Shown one piece after another: positions 43,737 to 51,387 of a stretch of DNA of 64,000 bases. Numbering within the stretch: position 1 is the first letter of the stretch; the number at the start of each line of letters is the position of its first letter. The position numbers were made by a program, and so were the translations under genes. The stretch spans positions 1-64,000 of the forward strand of contig JAFAYQ010000062.1 in NCBI GenBank assembly GCA_019240215.1, written 5' to 3'. Under the pieces are notes generated by a model, which was given only the letters and a program-made list of their open reading frames with translations, did no database searches and was not told the origin of the DNA. The stretch comes from Actinomycetota bacterium (GTDB lineage: Bacteria > Actinomycetota > Actinomycetes > Streptosporangiales > Streptosporangiaceae).

Positions 43737-45479
43737 TTAGCCGGGGCGGTGCGGGCCGCGCAGGTCCAGAATCGCGGGGAGCGCGTCTTGGCGGTGGGCC
43801 ATGGCCAGGAGCAGGCCCGCAGAAAGGACGAGCAGGAGGGTGGTGGTGATGGCCTGGGGGCCCGCGCCGGTGTGGGCGTCAGGGCCGGCCGGGCCGTTCC
43901 CGCCGGCCGCACCCGCACCGTTCCCGGCGGGGGCGGTGGGGGCCAGCGGGGCCACCGGGGAACCGGTGCCGCTGGTGCCGCCCAGACTGTTCGCGGTGGC
44001 GGCGGCGAGGGCCTTCAGGCCGGTGAAGACGCCGGCGGCGGCGAGGCTGAAGAGGCCGGTGGAGGCAGTGTGGCCGGTGGTGGCCGAGGTGCCGGTGCCG
44101 GTGGTAGTGGTAGTGGTAGTGCTGGCGCCGTAGCCGGCCGAGGCGGCGGGAGTGCCGGTGGCGCCGGTGCCGGTGGAGGCCGGGGTAGTGGCGACGCCGG
44201 TCCTGGCCAGGAACCCGCCGAGACCGGGGCCGGCCGGGAGGATCCCGCCGGTGCCCGTGCCCGTCGTGCCCGTCCCCGTCGCGCCCGCGCCGGTGCCGGT
44301 GGTGGAGCCGGTGCCGGTGCCGGTGCCCGAGCTGCTGGTGGAGCCGATCGGCAGCACCGGTGACAGCGGCGCGACGATTGGGGCCAGCGGGGCCAGCACC
44401 GGGGACAGCGCGGTGAGCGCGGGGGCCAGCGGGGCCAGGACCGGCTCCACCGCCTGGAGCAGCGGGGTGGTGACCGGAGCCAGGGAATTGATCACCGGGG
44501 CCAGCGCGATGGTGACCGGCGCCAGCGTGTCGATGACGGGGGCCAAGGCGGTGGTGACCGGGACCAGCAGCGCCCCGGCGGCGCCGGTCAGCGGGGCCAG
44601 CGCCTGAGCCACCGGACCGGTCAGCGGGGCCGTCAGCTGGCCCGCCGCGGTGGTCACCGGCAGCAGCAGCTGACCGGCCGCAGTGGTAACCGGCGCTAGC
44701 AACCCGGCCACCGCCGAAGTGGCCGGCGCGGCCGAAGCAGTGACCGCCGAACTGGCCCCCGCCGCCGCGGCGCGGCCGGAACTGGTCCCGGCCGCCGCCG
44801 TAGCGCTGCGGCCAGAGCTGGTGGCGCCAGCCGTCGTCCTGGCCGGGTGCCCCGCCGCACTCGAGCCGGAGGAGCCCGTGGCCGTCCCGGACACGCCGCT
44901 ACCGGTGCTGGTCGCGTGCCCCGCATCGCCGGTGGCCGCCGCCTGACCCGCAGTGCCGGTCGGCGAAACCCACCGCGCCGCCGACGGCCGACGTGGCCGC
45001 GGTCGCGGTGTGAGTGACGGCCGAGGTCGCCCCGCTCACGGTCGAGGCCGCGGTGGACGTGATGTGGGTGACGGCCGAAGTCACCGGGCGGTGGACGCCG
45101 GGTGGCTGGCACCAGAGGCGGTTGAGCTGCCGGCGGAGGTCGTGGACCCGGCCTGGCCCGCGGTGGTGGCGGAGGACGACGCATGGCTCGCACCGGGCGT
45201 GGCGGGGGTGGTGAGCTGGGTGACAGCAGAGGCCACGCCGTTCACGGTGCTGGTGACTGCACCGGTCGCGGCGCCGAGCAGGCCACCGGATGAGGTCGGG
45301 GTGGTCGAGGTGACGGCGGCCGGGCGGGTGGTGGCGGCGTGGGCGTGGGCGCCAGACAGCAACCAGCACACCGCCATCAAGCCGAAACCGCAGCCCACGA
45401 GCACCATGCCGCGCGTGGCGAACCGCCCGGCCCAACCGCGGCCGGGGTTCACCTGCGCATCTGGTGCAGCGTGACCCAC
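43737..45479 (-). CDS. Exported hydrophobic-repeat protein with C-terminal membrane segment (frame broken)
   Basis: I do not recognise this family. The N-terminal part (45479 to about 45083) has a membrane/signal segment, GMVLVGCGFGLMAVCWLLSG, ending AHAHAA. About 40 residues then continue in another frame (VTSAVTHITSTAASTVSGA). From about 44960 the first frame resumes to 43737. This part holds over 120 residues of LAPVTTAL-type repeats (APVIDTLAPVTIALAPVINS), a G/T-rich linker, and a C-terminal helix ITTTLLLVLSAGLLLAM with a short basic tail. Two compensating indels or sequencing errors are implied. It is encoded 170 bp upstream of the cysteine-pair protein on the same strand, so the two probably belong together. 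No LPXTG motif is seen. Confidence 0.6.
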
Positions 45480-45535
45480 CCTGGCACATCCCCCGATGAC
45501 AGTGACGCCGGTGACATAGCGCCGTTACTACACGC

Positions 45536-45556
45536 ACGCATAGTAACCATATGCGT
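45536..45556. promoter_or_regulatory. Perfect inverted repeat upstream of the repeat-protein genes
   Basis: ACGCATA (45536-45542) and TATGCGT (45550-45556) are perfect reverse complements with a 7-base spacer. They lie in the AT-richer divergent region (45480-45731) between the repeat-protein gene and a small plus-strand gene. The site is a candidate operator for one or both. Confidence 0.55.
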
Positions 45557-45731
45557 ACAGGTAAAGACAACCAGTGAGCGACCTTTTATGAAAAGAATTC
45601 ATGCTCCGCAGGTTTATCAATACTTACATAAACGGCTTTATACGCGTGTTACCGCCTTGAGCGGTTAGAGACGTTTTCCACGGGTATCGGGCCGGAGCCA
45701 CCGCGCCGCGGTGCGGAAGGAGAGATGAATC

Positions 45732-45902
45732 GTGCGCGTGTTCAAGCGATCGAGACCGACGGCGGCCGACCACAAGCCGACGTGGCGGGAGCGCCGTGCG
45801 GCCGAGCGCACCGCCAAGGCGGAAGCCCAGCTCGAGCAGACTGAGCAGAAGATCCATGAGATCGCCGACCAGGTCCGCGGCGACCTCAAGCAATCGCGAT
45901 AA
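45732..45902 (+). CDS. Small charged coiled-coil protein (56 aa)
   Basis: A 56-residue frame with GTG start, preceded by a strong ribosome site (GGAAGGAG, nine bases upstream). The sequence opens VRVFKRSRPTAADHKPTW and ends QVRGDLKQSR. The middle is a charged helix, ERRAAERTAKAEAQLEQTEQ, likely coiled coil. No function is known. Good start context and codon choice support it as real. It is divergent from the exported repeat proteins. Confidence 0.65.
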   Translation: MRVFKRSRPTAADHKPTWRERRAAERTAKAEAQLEQTEQKIHEIADQVRGDLKQSR

Positions 45903-46111
45903 CCCGGCGCTTCGGGTCAATCAATAGCAGGGGCCCGTCCCATTGGGGGCGGGCCTCCGCCGTGCCGGTGAACGCCTCGCTGGTGTAGTGCAGGAATCCC
46001 GGAGGGCCAGGCTGGGCCGGCCATGGTGGCGGAGAAGATCGCCACCCCCAGGCCACGGGCGCAGGCAGCGCGCGGGCCGGGTGGTTGCGCTTAGGCCGGA
46101 GTCGCTTCCTG

Positions 46112-46720
46112 CTATCCCTCGCGATCGCCGGGGTCGATCGGCGCGTAAAAGCCTCGGCGAGGACTCGGCTGCGGCTTCCCGGAACTGTCCTCGCGGGACC
46201 TGACTGGGGTTGCCGGTGGTGGCGCGGGCCGGATCGTACGGACCCGGCCGAAGACGTTGCGGCCCAGTCGGTAACGCTGGTCCGTTCGCAGCGTCTGCCA
46301 CCGCTCAAAACCGAGTGTCTTCGTATAGTGGCGACCCGCCTCGGCCGCGAACGTGGCCTGGTATACCTCACGCCGCCAATGGACCTTCTCGTCCTTCCGG
46401 AGCGTGTACGCGGGCCATTCCAAATTGCTCTGGCCGTAGCCCGATTTAGTAGGTTTTCTGGATTTATGCCACTTGGCCTCTTCGTAACGGTAGCTGCGCT
46501 GCTCGGGCTCATTGGCGTGCTTGATCACCAGGTTGCGGATCTCGCCAGACGGCTCCTGCTTGGACTTCTTCTTGACCCACGACCGGGTGCTGATCTGCAC
46601 GATGCGGCTCCATTGGAACCGTTTCGCTTGGGCTTCCGTGTGCCGGACGGGAAGCGTGTACAGCACGATCGCGGCCACGATCAGGACAACGACGCAGATC
46701 AAGATAAGCGTGGCTGACAT
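46112..46720 (-). CDS. Single-pass membrane protein of unknown function
   Basis: 202-residue protein with an N-terminal membrane helix (TLILICVVVLIVAAIVLYTL), then a strongly basic, tyrosine- and tryptophan-rich domain: WSRIVQISTRSWVKKKSKQE, KWHKSRKPTKSGYGQSNLEW and VHWRREVYQATFAAEAG. The C-terminal 40 residues are Pro/Arg-rich. I recognise no family. Composition is less GC-biased than neighbouring genes. About 200 bases downstream (45903-46111) hold nothing obvious. Confidence 0.6.
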   Translation of the reverse strand: MSATLILICVVVLIVAAIVLYTLPVRHTEAQAKRFQWSRIVQISTRSWVKKKSKQEPSGEIRNLVIKHANEPEQRSYRYEEAKWHKSRKPTKSGYGQSNLEWPAYTLRKDEKVHWRREVYQATFAAEAGRHYTKTLGFERWQTLRTDQRYRLGRNVFGRVRTIRPAPPPATPVRSREDSSGKPQPSPRRGFYAPIDPGDREG

Positions 46721-46786
46721 ATCGCTCCAACCCAGTACCGCTACTACGGATTATGCGATCAAGGCGGGGCGAATTCCAGCTCGGCG

Positions 46787-48268
46787 CTAGGTGGGATAGG
46801 CGTCGGGAGGGGTGATGTAGCGACGGCCAGCGGGGGTGGTCCAGATCATGACGCCGGGGGTGGGCTGGTCGAGGTGCCAGCCGGCGGACTGTTTGCAGCG
46901 GTGGTGATGGCGGCAGAGCGGGGCCAGATCGCACTCGCAGGTGCGGCCGCCCTGGTCGTAGGGGATCGTGTGGTCGAGGTCGCAGCGGGCGGCGGGCCGT
47001 TGGCAGCCGGGTGCGGCGCAGGTGGGAGTGCGGGCGATGATCAGATGGCGGAGGCGGCGGCTGGGGTGATAGCCCGATTCCTGGTGGAGATGATCGCAGG
47101 AGCCGCGGGCGAGCGGGTCGAGTGTCATCGCCAGAGTGCGGGGTCCCAGGTCATTGGGGGGTGACACCGGACCGGGGAGGCAGCCGTGGGCGATGGGCAG
47201 TCCGTCGCCGCCGGTAACGGTCAGGCAGCAGCGGGACGTGGGGTCGGCAGCGGCCAGAGCGGCGAGGTGCCGAGCCAGGGGCGAATCGACAGGGCCGAAG
47301 CCGGCCACGCTGCCTGGTTTGGCGTCCAGGCCGAGCAGGGTGGTCAGCGGGACGGTCAGGTTGAGCCGGGCGGCGAGGCGACGGACGGTGGCGGGGTCAC
47401 GGGGAGGGGTCGGCTCGGCGGGGCTCGGGTCGGTGATGGGCGGAGCGGTGGGAGTGGAGTCCTGGCCGAGCAGGGTGTCGAGGTAGGCGCGGACGCGGAG
47501 CTGGTCGAGGGAGCCGCTCAGGCCGGCCTCGCGGAGGGCGAGCGCGCGGGCGGTGATGCGCTGGTCGGCTTCCAGCACCTCGTCCGGCGGGAGGCCGAAG
47601 CCGGCCAGGGCCGCGGTACCGGCGTCCTCTCGCCAGTGGCGGACGCGGGGATCTTTCTGGGCCTCTTCGCGGCGGCGGGTAGCGGCCTCGGGGTCGGCGG
47701 TGAGGACGGCACGGGCCGCGGCCGCACGGAGCTGGCCGGGGGTTTGCTGGCCGGCTCGGGGCAGGATCTGCGCCTCGACCGCGCGGGCCTGCTCGTCGGT
47801 CAGGATCCGGGTGGCTTCGGAGATCAGCCGGGCCTTGAGGTGGTCGATCGAGCCCTCGCGCAGGGCGGTGGCCGTGCGCGGCAGGCGGGTGGCGAGGTCC
47901 AGGGCCAGATCGAGGTAGGCGTCGGCCGTTCGGGTGGACAGGCGCAGGGCGGCGGCCATTTCATCGGCGATGAACTCGCTGAGCTGGGCGGGGAACTCCC
48001 CCGGGGCGGCCGGCCCGGTGCGCTCGGCGGGACGACGGCGGGCGAGCTCAGCGGTGGCGGCCAGCAGGCCCGCGCAGCACCAGGACTCCAGTCGCCGCCA
48101 GGCGCGGAGGGCGCCGATCAGCTCATCGTCATTCAGCGACGCCAGCTGGCCGTCGCCGGTGGCCGCGTCCGCCTGGCGAGCCAGTGGCCAGCTGGGCGCG
48201 GACACGTCGAAGGCGCCGCCCGACTCGAAGCCCGAGCCGGGACGGGCCGGAGCGGGCCGCGTTCCCAT
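46787..48268 (-). CDS. DUF222 domain protein with C-terminal HNH endonuclease motif
   Basis: 493-residue protein of the actinobacterial DUF222/13E12-repeat type. The DUF222 part covers about residues 40-330: LIGALRAWRRLESWCCAGLL, FIADEMAAALRLSTRTADAY and ARLISEATRILTDEQARAVE. The C-terminal HNH motif spans about 430-480: CAAPGCQRPAARCDLDHTIP, then YDQGGRTCECDLAPLCRHHH. These are abundant multicopy genes of uncertain role, and nuclease activity is inferred from the motif. ATG 48268 follows TATTAT by six bases with no ribosome site, which suggests a leaderless transcript. Confidence 0.85.
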   Translation of the reverse strand: MGTRPAPARPGSGFESGGAFDVSAPSWPLARQADAATGDGQLASLNDDELIGALRAWRRLESWCCAGLLAATAELARRRPAERTGPAAPGEFPAQLSEFIADEMAAALRLSTRTADAYLDLALDLATRLPRTATALREGSIDHLKARLISEATRILTDEQARAVEAQILPRAGQQTPGQLRAAAARAVLTADPEAATRRREEAQKDPRVRHWREDAGTAALAGFGLPPDEVLEADQRITARALALREAGLSGSLDQLRVRAYLDTLLGQDSTPTAPPITDPSPAEPTPPRDPATVRRLAARLNLTVPLTTLLGLDAKPGSVAGFGPVDSPLARHLAALAAADPTSRCCLTVTGGDGLPIAHGCLPGPVSPPNDLGPRTLAMTLDPLARGSCDHLHQESGYHPSRRLRHLIIARTPTCAAPGCQRPAARCDLDHTIPYDQGGRTCECDLAPLCRHHHRCKQSAGWHLDQPTPGVMIWTTPAGRRYITPPDAYPT

Positions 48269-48402
48269 ACGAACATAATATCGAATCGCATTGGCTTTGG
48301 ACAGGAAATGCGAGCGCCGGGTTTTTGAGAAGTACACACGAAAAAATGCATACTCAAAATTGGGAAAGGGTGGGCCGGAAGGGCGCGGGGTTTCTGGGCG
48401 CA

Positions 48403-48480
48403 GAGGCGGGTGGAAAGGGTGTGCGGTTTTCGGGAGCAGGGGCGGGGGCGGGGCGGGCGCAAGGGGAGGCGGGTGGAAAG
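48403..48480. repeat. 15-bp direct repeat upstream of the DUF222 gene
   Basis: GAGGCGGGTGGAAAG occurs at 48403-48417 and again at 48466-48480, in the G-rich spacer between the GH13 stop and the DUF222 gene. Nothing else in 48269-48534 is recognisable as a gene. Confidence 0.6.
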
Positions 48481-48534
48481 ACGGTCGGCGAGCATGGACG
48501 GGGCGAGCTGGCGCGGGGTCCTGGCGGGCCGCGG

Positions 48535-49839
48535 TCAGGGATGGCGGGGTAGCTCGAGGATGGCCCAGCCGTGCGGGGCCACCTCGGCGGTTGAGGCCTC
48601 TTTGTTGTCGCTGCCGAGCAGGTAGCGGGCGTCGCGGCCGTGGAAGTCGAACGAGGCCGGCTCCTCCCCCACGTTGAGCAGCACCGCCAGGTCGGGGCCG
48701 TCGGTGGGGTGGATGGCGCGGTAGGCCAGGGACTCGTTGCGGACGGTGAGGACCTCACCGGCGGCGCGGGCCAGCCAGGGGTGGCGGCGGCGGAGGCCGA
48801 TGAGGTCCTGGTGGAGGCGGTAGGTGGGCCAGCCGCCGGGGGCCAGGTCCTGCGGCCCGGCCGGGAAGGCGGGGCGGATTTCGTCGTCGCCGCCGGGGCG
48901 GTCGTATTTGGTGCCCTGGAAGGCCTGCTCGTCGCCGGCGTAGACCGACGGGGCGCCGGCCACGGTGAACAGCACGGCCAGGGCGTGCGGCAGGTGCCGG
49001 GCGTCGGTCAGCTGGGTGGCCAGGCGGGTGACGTCGTGGTTGCCGACGAAGGTCTGGGGCAGGAACGCGGCCGCGAACTCGTTGTGGCGGGTCAATGCGT
49101 GGGCCAGCTCGAAGAAGTTCTGGTCGTTGAGCGAGCTCCAGATCGCCTTCCACAGCTCGTACTGGGTGACCGAGTCCAGGCCGCCGTCGCGGACGTCGGC
49201 GATGTAGTCGCCGTGGATCACCTCGCCCAGCAGCCAGACGTCGGGGTGGGTGGCCCGCACCCGGCCGGTCACCGCATGCCAGAACGGCAGCGCCACCGCG
49301 TAGGCCGCGTCCAACCGCCAGCCGGACGCGCCCCGGTCCAGCCAATGCGTCATCACCCGGGTCACGTAGTCCTGGACAGCCGGTTCGGTGTGATTGAGGG
49401 CGACCAGTTCCTGGTGGCCTTCGAAGTCGGCGTAGCTGAAGCCGTCGGGGCCGTCGCCCTTGAAGTCAAGCCGGAACCAGGGGGCGTACTCTGACGCCGG
49501 GCCGTGCGCGAGCACGTCCTGGAACGGCGCGAATCCCCGGCCGACGTGGTTGAACACCCCGTCCAGGAGCAGCCGGATCCCGCGCGCCTGGCACTGGCCG
49601 ACCAGGTGGTCGAAGTCCTCGTCGGTGCCGAGCCGGGGGTCGATGCGGAGGTGGTCGACGGTGTCGTAGCCGTGGGTCTGGCTGGCGAAGATCGGGCCCA
49701 GCAGCAGCCCGTTGCCGCCGAGATCGACCAGGTAGTCGAGCCACGCCTCGATCCGCGCCAGCCGGGGGGCGGGTGCGTCGGCGGTGAAGCTGAGCGGGTG
49801 CAGCTGCCACCAGATCGCGTGCTCGGGCCAGCCGCTCAT
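48535..49839 (-). CDS. Glycoside hydrolase family 13 (alpha-amylase family) enzyme
   Basis: 434-residue GH13 enzyme. The four conserved regions are present: LLLDGVFNHVGRGF (region I), GWRLDAAYAVALPF with the nucleophile Asp (II), DVWLLGEVIHGDY with the acid/base Glu (III) and QTFVGNHDVTRLAT with the stabiliser Asp (IV). No signal peptide is seen, so it is probably cytoplasmic; oligo-1,6-glucosidase, amylosucrase-like or maltodextrin hydrolysis are all possible. ATG 49839 overlaps the preceding MalY-type gene by four bases. Confidence 0.9.
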   Translation of the reverse strand: MSGWPEHAIWWQLHPLSFTADAPAPRLARIEAWLDYLVDLGGNGLLLGPIFASQTHGYDTVDHLRIDPRLGTDEDFDHLVGQCQARGIRLLLDGVFNHVGRGFAPFQDVLAHGPASEYAPWFRLDFKGDGPDGFSYADFEGHQELVALNHTEPAVQDYVTRVMTHWLDRGASGWRLDAAYAVALPFWHAVTGRVRATHPDVWLLGEVIHGDYIADVRDGGLDSVTQYELWKAIWSSLNDQNFFELAHALTRHNEFAAAFLPQTFVGNHDVTRLATQLTDARHLPHALAVLFTVAGAPSVYAGDEQAFQGTKYDRPGGDDEIRPAFPAGPQDLAPGGWPTYRLHQDLIGLRRRHPWLARAAGEVLTVRNESLAYRAIHPTDGPDLAVLLNVGEEPASFDFHGRDARYLLGSDNKEASTAEVAPHGWAILELPRHP

Positions 49840-50828
49840 TGGAGCGCGGCCGCCATCCGGTCGACCGCCTGGTCGAGGATCCCGGCGCTGGTGGCGAAGT
49901 TCAGCCTGGCGTAGCCGGCCCCCTGGGCGCCGTAGCGGAGGCCGGGTTCGAGGGCGACCCGGCCCCGATCCAGGAACAGCTCGCGGGCGGTGCTGTCGGG
50001 GCACACGGCCGAGCAGTCGAGCCCGAAGCGCCAGGGGGTGTCGGGCGGGAAGCGGTCCACGACGGCGGCCAGCCGGGGGCTGGCGGTGACGACGACGGCG
50101 CACTTGAGGCCGGCCAGGTTCCAGGCCTTGCTGGCCGACATGACCGTGACCGCGACCTCGGCGGCCCCCGGCACCGTGAGCAGCGGGGTGAAGGTAGCGC
50201 CGGGCAGCACCAGCGGGCCGTGGATCTCGTCGCTGATCAGCGTGACGTGGTAGATGCGGGCCAGCCGGACCAGGGCGGCCAGCTCGGCGGGGGTGTGCAC
50301 CCGGCCGACCGGGTTGTGCGGGTTGCACAGCACGTAGGCGGCCGGGTGGGTGGCGAAGGCCCGTTCCAGCGCGTCCAGGTCAAGCTGGTAGCCGCCCCCG
50401 TCGTGGGCCAGCGGCACCTCGAGCAGCCGGGCGCCGGACTCGGGCACCCAGTCGAAGAACGGCGGGTAGACGGGCGGGCTGATGGCGACCGCGTCGCCCG
50501 GCCCGGTGAGCGCGCGGAGCAGCTCGACCACGCCTACACCGACGTCGGTCACGGCGGTGACCTGGGCGGGGTCGATGTCCCAGCTCCAGCGGCTGGCCGT
50601 GAACTTGGCGACCGCCCGGGCCAGCTCGGTGCCGGTGTAGCCGTAGCCGGTATCGGACCGGCGCACCGCCTCCGCCAGCACCTCGGCGATCGGCGGGGCC
50701 AGGTTGACGTCCATCTCGGCCACCGGCAGCGGCAGCACGTCGGCGGGATAGGTCAGCCACTTGGCACTGCGCCGCTGGCGTAGCGCGTCGAGCGGATCGA
50801 TCGGCAGGCCGGGCGCTCCAGGTTCCAT
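49836..50828 (-). CDS. MalY/PatB-type PLP lyase with an internal deletion
   Basis: 330-residue class I/II aminotransferase-fold protein of the MalY/PatB (cystathionine beta-lyase) family. LPVAEMDVNLAPPIAEVLAE, SDTGYGYTGTELARAVAKF, CNPHNPVGRVH, ISDEIHGPLVLPG and the PLP-lysine motif SASKAWNLAGLKCA are present. Family members are about 390 residues. Here the chain jumps from DTPWRFG to LDCSAVCPDSTARELFLD near residue 265, so about 60 residues of the C-terminal domain are missing without loss of frame. Activity is uncertain. The gene overlaps the GH13 gene by ATGA. Confidence 0.88.
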   Translation of the reverse strand: MEPGAPGLPIDPLDALRQRRSAKWLTYPADVLPLPVAEMDVNLAPPIAEVLAEAVRRSDTGYGYTGTELARAVAKFTASRWSWDIDPAQVTAVTDVGVGVVELLRALTGPGDAVAISPPVYPPFFDWVPESGARLLEVPLAHDGGGYQLDLDALERAFATHPAAYVLCNPHNPVGRVHTPAELAALVRLARIYHVTLISDEIHGPLVLPGATFTPLLTVPGAAEVAVTVMSASKAWNLAGLKCAVVVTASPRLAAVVDRFPPDTPWRFGLDCSAVCPDSTARELFLDRGRVALEPGLRYGAQGAGYARLNFATSAGILDQAVDRMAAALQ

Positions 50829-50854
50829 GCGGACCAGCCTAGGGGTTCTGGTGG

Positions 50855-50890
50855 TTGCGGATAGTTTTCTAGATTGCTAGCATTCTAAAT
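50855..50890 (+). promoter_or_regulatory. Promoter and palindromic operator of the ribbon-helix-helix operon
   Basis: TTGCGG (50855-50860), 17 bases, then TAGCAT (50878-50883), lies seven bases before the GTG start at 50891, as for a leaderless transcript. The imperfect palindrome TAGATTGCTAGCATTCTA (50870-50887, one mismatched pair) covers the -10 position. Self-repression by the encoded ribbon-helix-helix protein is the natural guess. Confidence 0.6.
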
Positions 50891-51037
50891 GTGATCGACG
50901 AGGACGTGAAGCAGTTCAACGTGTACCTGCCACTGGGGCTGATCAAGCAGGTCAAGCACCGGGCCATCGAGACCGAGATGTCTTTGTCGGCGCTGGTCGC
51001 GGATGCGCTGCGCGCGTACCTAGATGACGAAGGGTGA
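50891..51037 (+). CDS. Ribbon-helix-helix (CopG-like) DNA-binding protein
   Basis: 48-residue protein: a short strand [18 protein letters not shown], then [19 protein letters not shown]. This is the ribbon-helix-helix fold, with strand, helix, the turn at EMSLS, and a second helix. The start is GTG. The stop overlaps the possible GTG of the VOC gene, and a good ribosome site for that gene lies in its last codons. It is probably an autorepressor binding the palindrome just upstream. No toxin-like partner follows; the next gene is VOC. Confidence 0.82.
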   Translation: MIDEDVKQFNVYLPLGLIKQVKHRAIETEMSLSALVADALRAYLDDEG

Positions 51038-51042
51038 GCGAC

Positions 51043-51387
51043 ATGACGACCGAGGGCATCGAAGCGGTGTTCCTGACCACCCACAACTGGGGCAAGGCGG
51101 CCAAGTTCTTCCAGGCGCTCGGCTATGAGCTGGAGTTCGACACCGGGCACTCCTCGGGCCAGCTGCGCAACGGGGACGGGCCCTACGTGTTGATCGCCGA
51201 GGTGCCCGAAGATCAGCAGCCCGACACCCGGATTGTGCTCAAGGTCCCCGACGCGGACGCATTCGCGGCCGATGCCGCGGTGGAAGTGGTCACGCCGTTC
51301 GAGGACACCCACTTCGGGACCAGGGAGATGACGGTTCGGGATCCGGACGGCCGGCTGTGGAGCCTGCAAGCGCCGGGTAAGGAATGA
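51043..51387 (+). CDS. VOC-family (glyoxalase/bleomycin-resistance-like) protein
   Basis: 114-residue vicinal-oxygen-chelate protein: IEAVFLTTHNWGKAAKFFQA, LRNGDGPYVLIAEVPE, IVLKVPDADAFAADAAVE and the C-terminal FGTREMTVRDPDGRLWSL. This last stretch is the metal-site strand of the second half. Dimers of such proteins include glyoxalases, dioxygenases and drug-binding resistance proteins; the role here is unknown. The start is ATG 51043 with AAGGG nine bases upstream. Confidence 0.85.
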   Translation: MTTEGIEAVFLTTHNWGKAAKFFQALGYELEFDTGHSSGQLRNGDGPYVLIAEVPEDQQPDTRIVLKVPDADAFAADAAVEVVTPFEDTHFGTREMTVRDPDGRLWSLQAPGKE

